Shown in pieces: positions 30,946 through 36,403 of a stretch of 36,403 nt of DNA; within the stretch, counting starts at the first letter, position 1; each line of letters opens with the position of its first letter. The notes beneath the pieces were generated by a model, which saw only the letters and a program-made list of their open reading frames with translations, was not told the DNA's origin and did no database searches. Source of the DNA: Acanthaster planci (taxonomy: Eukaryota; Echinodermata; Asteroidea; Valvatida; Acanthasteridae); the NCBI RefSeq assembly GCF_001949145.1, contig NW_019091464.1:648042-684444 (forward strand), read 5' to 3'. Both the position numbers and the translations under genes were made by a program.

Positions 30946-31080
30946 CGGGGGTGAATTAGAGTCTTTTATATCTACTGAATGACAGCAAGCTTTGGGAAAA
31001 TAAAAGTCACCGGTGGGATTCGAACCCACCATCTGACGATTTGATAACCACGAGCTTAACCATTTTGGTCATTTCAGAGA
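30946..31080 (-). mobile_element. tRNA-derived SINE head
   Basis: On the minus strand an A-box-like tggttaagctcgtgg is followed by a perfect T-arm, gtggg-ttcgaat-cccac (about 31013-31029), then cggtgac. The 5' acceptor strand does not pair with cggtgac, so this is not a functional tRNA. The body would continue left into the gap. It differs in sequence from the SINE at 5010 and 32991. Confidence 0.55.
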
Positions 31081-31356
31081 ATCGCTTCGGGTCATTCATA
31101 TTTACGTAGATAACAAAATCATTAATGACCAAGTTATACCGCACAGAATTTTGCTCTGAAAAAACTGAGCAATTAAATAAAATTGGATTTGAATTGAAAT
31201 CGTACATTTTATTTTGTTTACGACGATTCCGGGGCAATAATCATGCTGGAGGATAATAGGCCTAAAATACAAAATGCCGTGTTCATCCCTCGGCGCGGCG
31301 TAAAACTGATCCGCGAGGTGACATTATCTCATTAACGGTAGGTGGCGCGCTCCAAT

Positions 31357-31469
31357 ATGGCGACTTACATCAGATCGGCAAGAAAACGAAAATGTGGCAA
31401 AAATTTTCCAGAACCAAAGCGTCTTGTGACTCCAGGAGATGTTATAACGTCTGACACTGATTTCATGAG
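31357..31469 (+). CDS. EXOSC2: EXOSC2 exon 1 (start)
   Basis: ATG at 31357-31359: MATYIRSARKRKCGKNFPEP then KRLVTPGDVITSDTDFM and two bases of Arg, donor ag|gtgagc. The basic first 20 residues are unlike the human start, while VTPGDVIT aligns with VVPGDTIT. Confidence 0.93.
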
Positions 31470-34400
31470 GTGAGCGTGATTGTGTAAACGCAAATACAAC
31501 TTCCGTACAGTCGCAAAATCACGGTTTTTGTAGGGCTTATAAAGTCTTACTCGTCTTAGGCTATAGCTTGGCTATGTTCATGTTGGCTGCGCGTCAACCA
31601 TGGTGAACATGTTGAATGTTACCTGTAACATTATAACTTGTTACTATAAAAAGCGATCTGGGAGAGGATGCCATAAGAAAGATTTAGATGTAAATTTGGA
31701 TTCCATTGGACTCTACAAAGCAAAGAAAAATTGATTTGAAACGGGGATATTTTGCGATGTTTTGTACATGTACGTGTGTAATCTCTCATGTCTGGTTATT
31801 CAGAGCAAACTGATTTTTTGTACACAAATGAAAGTGTGGATTGAGTGTGGATTTTGACTGAAAAGCTTAAAATTCACATTTCCATAAAATGTTTGTTCTT
31901 ATTCATGCCTTTTTTCAATGAATTAAATGCTGGCTTTGCTTGAAATTTCAAAAATTTTGAAATTGAAATTAAATAGAGGAGCTACACTAAAGCCTGTGGA
32001 AAAAGACAAATTTTAATCACAGTTTCCTATGTAAGAAAATGAGTTCCCAAATAAACAGCGCCCTCACTCATTTATACATGTCCCTAACCATATAAACCAC
32101 GCTGCGCGTCATCATTTATAACTTAGGTCATGCATACCATGCATGGAGAGTTTTTGAGTGCGATGGCTCGATCTGCACGATCACTCTTCTTTGCTTGATC
32201 AGTCAGCCCAGCTGTGCTGTACATGTAAAAATTTTTTAAATTTCACCCTTTCTTTATGGGCCTGAATGTACAGTGTAGGCCTATCTCTCTTTTGTAAGAA
32301 AACAATGATAAATGGCGGGGGTTCATGTTCTGTTAGTTGCCTCCTCCCTGATCTGTGATTATGTCCACTGCCCTTTTCTAATTTCTGTTAAGTATTATAG
32401 GGCAGCGCTGACATCCCAGACGTTCACAGAATGGCAGGTAGCAACCACACCTTGCTGATGAAAACAAAGTTCTGCAAAGAGCATATGTGTCCTTACTGAT
32501 CAAAGAAATGATTGTGTAACCTGATCCTCTGACTGGCTTGTGCGCGTACATTGCCTATCATACCCCCAGAACTGTGGGGTCCGACATCTGCCCCACTCCC
32601 ACTAAAAGAACTGTGGGATCTGACGTCCGCCCCACTCCCACGAAGATTCATGGGAGTGGGACGGACGTCGGACTTCACAGTTCTGGGGGTGTACATCGCC
32701 ATTGTCGTTGTTTTCATCGGTGCGGTTTGGTTGCTACCTGCCATTTTTGGAGAATCCCAGATGTCTGCGCTGCCCCATTGCCCATTTCAAGTTCAATACT
32801 CACAAAGTGTCATTTTTACTCATGAATACTGGTACCATGTCAAACAATTTCATTGGCCATGCAGGGGACATGGAACATACATGGAAGAAGACAAGCTCCA
32901 TGCCTCAGTCGCTGGTGTTGTGGAAACAGTCAATAAACTCATCTGTGTCAAGCCACTTAAGACAAGGTCAGGAGTTGGGTTGGGGGGGGGGTCAGGTTGG
33001 CGTAGTTCTTCTTTCCCCTTCTTACACCTCTGTGGTCCGGGTTCGATTCCTGGCTTGGTCCACAGGTGGATTAGGTTTTCAGTCCCTACCTCATCCCTAG
33101 GATTTTACCCAGAATATTTCTCTGGTGTTTTTCTCTCACCTCTAAAATTTAACTGTTTCTCATTTCAATGTTTCTGAGTCTTCAAGTACACGTACTTGAA
33201 GTTGGTGCATCACTTGGAAAAAGAAAAGTTTGTGTACACGTACAGTATACATGGTATAATTCAGTTTAGTTAACACAATTTCTTAATTTACCAAAAATGA
33301 ATTTGTTTCTGATTCATAAGAGTTTACAACTTTAAGATTTTCCACGTTCTCGGTCTTTTTTGAAATTAGATCTACTGGTTAATGGTAGAACATGATCTTA
33401 GTCTTCAAAACTTGGCAAAATGTTCCGCTTATCCTTAGAATGGGGAATGGTACAAAAGGACACACAATAAATCTTTAAATTGAATATTTTTTCTCTGTAC
33501 ACATAGGTACAATGGTGAGGTTGGAGATGTGGTCATTGGTCGAATAACAGAGGTAAATATTGATGGATATGTATGCCTAAAATAATATGCTTTACTGCAA
33601 GAGATGCATTTGTTCCTAAGGAATAAAATATACATCATATTTCATATATTGAAGATCTTGTAAGTTGAACATGATCTAGATGCTGTCCCCTCAGGATGCA
33701 TTTATACGGGCAAATTCAAAATAGCATCGGAATTGTAGTTGTGAGCAACGTAATCGAGAAAGGTTATCTTGACTGCTTGTGTCACTGGATGGTACGTTTT
33801 CACCTCATGGACAACTGCATTTGAGAGGCCCACAACTGCATGTAGAGCTTTCACATTAGCCCTCCTGGATCCTACAGCTCCAAATGGTTGTGGAAGATTT
33901 TGGAGGAATGAGGAATTACCGCAAGCTCAACCACTTTTACATAAACATGTATAAACTGTAGCACTGAACATGACACCCCTGGATAATTTCCAGCTCAGTG
34001 GAGGATTGTGTAGGACTTGAATATACTACTACTCAAAATTAGTTAAGGACCTCTTTTTTCATAACTTGTCATTTTTTTCCGAGGAATTAGTGGGATCTAG
34101 TTCTTTCCTTTTTTGTTTGTCGCGATTGTGAATTGATTACAGTGTGTTTCGGATCATTCAGGACAATTGTATTGGGGTATTTTCAGTAGAAAAATATCTC
34201 ATAAAAAAAAGTATACACCAAATAAAAAGTGGTCCTTAACTTTGTTTGAGTAGTGTAGTTTCCTACATGCATGTACATAATAGAAACAAGAAGGGAGTTA
34301 ACATGTTGACTGCTGTGCATATTTTCAAAGGGGCGTTCTCATTTGCCAAGCATTGTATACATGCATGCATATTTAATAGATACCTTTCATCTGTTGATTT

Positions 34401-36302
34401 GACAAACTCTTGGTGGCGCTCTAAGTATGGAATCATCCAAATTGCTGTGCATTCCAATGACTGTGCATGCTGAAACAGAACACGACAGGGGATGTCTTGC
34501 AGTGTCTTGTATGTGATGACGAGTGCATGGCTGGAGGTTTGATTTATTTCTTCAATCAATTTCTACATTCGTGGGTTTCAAAAAACGAAAGTTAAAGACA
34601 AAGAAATGCATTTTGCCAGTCCTGTCTGTTTTGCTTGGGTGTAATTTGAACATTATGACCAAATGGGTGCTTCGAGAAGGGTAACAGGATTGAAGCCCAT
34701 GTCATTGATCATTTGTCCAGGTCGGTCAGAAGAAATGGAGGGTGGACACCAACTCGCGGCTGAACTCTGTCCTGATGTTGTCCGCTGTCAACTTACCTGG
34801 TGGAGAGCTGAGAAGGAGGTCGGCAGAGGATGAACTGATGATGAGGGAATACCTGGCTGAGGGTGACCTCATCAGTGTATCCTTTGAACTTTGACCCGTA
34901 CAAGAGAGTTGCACTTGAAGTGACTTTCCAGGTTAATGTTGAGCGTTGTAGTCAAGACTTTTTAATGAAATTTCACACCAATACGCAACCTGGCTCAGCT
35001 AGATCATCCAAAAGCTCTCCACGTAGTTCTGCAGGATGTTGCAATGTTAATACATGTGTGCACACAGAACATGCCATTTGGTTCTCGCACTACAAAGGAA
35101 TTTTGATCTGCAGCCTTTCTGATCAACCACCGAGGGAGGTTGATTAGAAAGACTGATTGAGTTGACTCGAGTCCAGTGTTAATGAGAAGACTCAATCAGA
35201 TGTGGGTAATTTTGATATTAGAGGAAGACTTAAGTTGAATATTTTGTATGTGTAATGTGAGGCCAAGAGTCTGAAAAGTACTTTGCCATTTTATTTTCGA
35301 AAACGTAAATAAACCTTGTTTGGTTTTTAAAGGTCTTTGAGAGTATTTGACCGAAGCATGTAAACTTCAGTATGTGTAGATCTTGTGAAACTTTTTCTCA
35401 GAAATATGTTATCACATTCCATGTCTGTTCCAGAGGACACCTGTTTTTGGAACAATGCTGAAACACTGGAAGGTTCATCGAAGTCATTTTCACTGTCCTT
35501 AATAAACATATCCAGGCCGAAGTGCAGCAAGTTTATAGTGATGGGGCTCTGTCACTTCACACAAGAAGCCTGAAATACGGCAAGGTGACACAGCTTGTTG
35601 ATCTTGAAGGATTATCAAATCATCTATGCTCTTTCTAAACCTGCTTTTCTTTCACTGAATATCATTTATTTCAGTACATTAAGCCCACTCATTAGCCATT
35701 GCAAGTTTGAAGGCCAGTGGGACAACATACACACATGCTTAAAGGGTTATTTTCAAGTGGATGGTGAGGTTTCACTAAAACATTTACATTCGGGCAACAG
35801 CTTGTTTAATGCTGAGGACAATGCTGTCAAGTTATTGATGTCTTGGAACTGCTTTTAAGCAACATACCATTCAAGTTATTCCTTTTAAAGCATTTTTGTA
35901 TCACTTTATGTCTTCCAAATTTTTGTTACAAACCCTACCTTTACTTTAAGTACTGTTGTTCCATATAAACACTGTCTGCCACTGTGATGGTCACATTTTT
36001 CTGGTAGCACAAAGAAGGTTCATTTCTTATCTTCATACTCTTAAATTTTCACCAAAATAATTTAGGGTGTTTTTATAGAGGAACCATTGCTGATCATACT
36101 GTTTGCCTGTTGTCTTTTGTGAAAGCTCTGCCAGGGAATCCTGGTGACTGTCTCACCCTCCCTGGTCAAACGACGCAAGACGCACTTCCACAACCTGACG
36201 TGCGGAGCCAGCATCATCCTGGGCAACAACGGCTACATCTGGATCAGCCCCATCGCTGGAGTGGAGGAAGAGGAGGGCGGGGGCTTCGTTCAGAATCTGG
36301 AG
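31357..36302 (+). CDS. EXOSC2: Exosome complex component RRP4 (EXOSC2), exons 1-6, partial at right edge
   Basis: Cap subunit of the RNA exosome, which degrades and trims RNA from the 3' end in nucleus and cytoplasm; RRP4 contributes S1 and KH RNA-binding domains over the central channel. Exons 31357-31469, 32865-32966, 33507-33552, 34721-34876, 35516-35584 and 36126-36302 join in frame to 221 residues (human about 293). Blocks: VTPGDVITSDTDFMRGHGTY; ASVAGVVETVNKLICVKPLK; YNGEVGDVVIGRITEVGQKK (S1 domain); NLPGGELRRRSAEDELMMRE; DGALSLHTRSLKYGK; SPSLVKRRKTHFHNLTCGAS then IILGNNGYIWI (start of the KH region). All junctions are GT/AG with consistent phases. The C-terminal exon or exons lie beyond the window. 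Introns hold a foldback, a SINE and a MITE. Identification is unambiguous. Confidence 0.97.
32400..32776. mobile_element. Nested-hairpin non-autonomous DNA element in EXOSC2 intron 1
   Basis: Outer inverted repeats of about 50 bp: 32400-32449 (gggcagcgctgacatccc...ggcaggtagcaacca) and the reverse complement of 32724-32776. Inside, a second inverted pair (acccccagaactgtggggtc at 32563, partner 32651-32692) with gccccactccca repeated in direct orientation. The 32551-33177 frame crosses it and is an artefact. Confidence 0.78.
32865..32966 (+). CDS. EXOSC2: EXOSC2 exon 2
   Basis: GHGTYMEEDKLHASVAGVVE then TVNKLICVKPLKT. Acceptor attggccatgcag, donor acaag|gtcagg. The GHGTYM block is the RRP4 N-terminal signature. 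Confidence 0.96.
32991..33180 (+). mobile_element. tRNA-derived SINE, copy 2 (in EXOSC2 intron 2)
   Basis: A-box-like ttggcgtagttctt (32997-33010), B box gggttcgattcc (33039-33050), then ccacaggtggattaggtttt, cagtccctacc and acccagaatatt, matching the minus-strand copy at 5010-5262 block for block. Lies just after the exon 2 donor and a poly-G run. Confidence 0.8.
33507..33552 (+). CDS. EXOSC2: EXOSC2 exon 3 (46 bp)
   Basis: RYNGEVGDVVIGRITE, beginning of the S1 domain. Acceptor ctgtacacatag, donor gag|gtaaat. A small exon fixed by phase and strict conservation. Confidence 0.95.
34026..34255. mobile_element. 230-bp Tc1/mariner-type MITE in EXOSC2 intron 3
   Basis: Left end ctactactcaaaattagtta aggacc and right end, reverse-complemented, cactactcaaacaaagttaa ggacc, are bordered by TA at 34024-34025 and 34256-34257. 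TA duplication and the ACTCAAA...GTTAAGGACC ends are characteristic of Tc1/mariner-type elements. No coding capacity. Confidence 0.8.
34721..34876 (+). CDS. EXOSC2: EXOSC2 exon 4
   Basis: VGQKKWRVDTNSRLNSVLML, SAVNLPGGELRRRSAEDELM and REYLAEGDLIS: the rest of the S1 domain, 52 whole codons. Acceptor catttgtccag, donor agt|gtatcc (not a strong consensus). Confidence 0.96.
35516..35584 (+). CDS. EXOSC2: EXOSC2 exon 5
   Basis: AEVQQVYSDGALSLHTRSLK then YGK, 23 whole codons. Acceptor aaacatatccag, donor aag|gtgaca. Confidence 0.95.
36126..36302 (+). CDS. EXOSC2: EXOSC2 exon 6
   Basis: LCQGILVTVSPSLVKRRKTH, FHNLTCGASIILGNNGYIWI and an acidic EEEEGGGF loop to NLE; donor gag|gtgggc. Clearly higher GC than the flanks. 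Start of the KH region. Acceptor ...ttttgtgaaag. Confidence 0.95.
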
Positions 36303-36403
36303 GTGGGCATAATCTGGGGAAGCACATGATCGGTGCCTTTTCCACACCTACTGATAGTAATTTATGAAGTGATAGTGGGTATGTTCACAGGTTGAACTTT
36401 CTA

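Larger units (their letters stand above)
27872..31004. other. Non-coding stretch left of EXOSC2
   Basis: AT-rich with a poly-G run near 28361, the telomere-like array and the 551-N gap. The frames at 28775-29047 and 30057-30284 have no recognisable motifs. Confidence 0.5.

Noticed and set aside
30322-31032. Open frames across the second gap
   Set aside because: Same artefact: almost all residues are X.
31005-31080. Functional tRNA gene
   Set aside because: The T-arm is perfect but the 5' acceptor strand does not pair with the 3' strand and the anticodon arm is not convincing; a SINE head is more likely.
32551-33177. 208-codon plus-strand frame overlapping EXOSC2 exon 2
   Set aside because: It includes the true exon 2 peptide in frame, but its left part is foldback-element sequence and its right part is SINE; the exon borders are set by GT/AG and homology.
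1-36403. Bacterial operons, CRISPR arrays, riboswitches or rRNA
   Set aside because: No regularly spaced repeat-spacer arrays, no ribosome-binding-site-led gene strings and no rRNA blocks; genes are intron-bearing and animal-type.

Overview
The window is a piece of an animal nuclear genome assembly, not a microbial one. Coding sequence comes as short exons with GT/AG borders and matching intron phases, separated by long AT-rich introns full of decayed transposable elements, plus two assembly gaps (16125-17004 and 30395-30945). The gene content, tRNA-derived SINEs, a Penelope-like element and many short words such as tacatgtaca and taggccta suggest an invertebrate deuterostome (echinoderm, hemichordate or amphioxus type). 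The species cannot be fixed from the sequence alone.

Layout. (1) 807-7428, minus strand: the first four coding exons of cytosolic valyl-tRNA synthetase (VARS), from the start codon to the HIGH-type signature; the rest lies off the left edge. (2) 7429-10171: divergent intergenic region. (3) 10172-23778, plus strand: an apparently complete eight-exon gene for a DHRS12-like short-chain dehydrogenase/reductase, 309 codons when the exons are counted in frame, with a 7.9-kb intron 1-2 region that is a transposon landing zone. (4) 23779-31356: mostly non-coding, holding one candidate terminal exon of an unidentified minus-strand gene (27809-27871), a degenerate telomere-like CCCTAA array (29155-29560), a gap and a tRNA-derived SINE head. 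(5) 31357-36302, plus strand: six exons of EXOSC2 (exosome subunit RRP4); its last exons lie off the right edge.

The three protein genes are housekeeping genes with no evident pathway link: tRNA charging, an oxidoreductase, and RNA decay/processing. The most interesting part is the mobile DNA. In the large DHRS12 intron a Penelope-like retroelement (14686-17475) sits inside an older non-LTR retrotransposon relic (about 14265-14660 and 17489-18120). It has terminal repeats in inverted orientation, each carrying a candidate minimal hammerhead ribozyme, a 33-bp one-sided tail and a 13-bp target-site duplication. Upstream of it, 12163-13520 is an unusual foldback structure whose arms are themselves long hairpins. 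A tyrosine-recombinase relic lies in the last DHRS12 intron, and several TIR-bearing MITEs sit in introns of all three genes.
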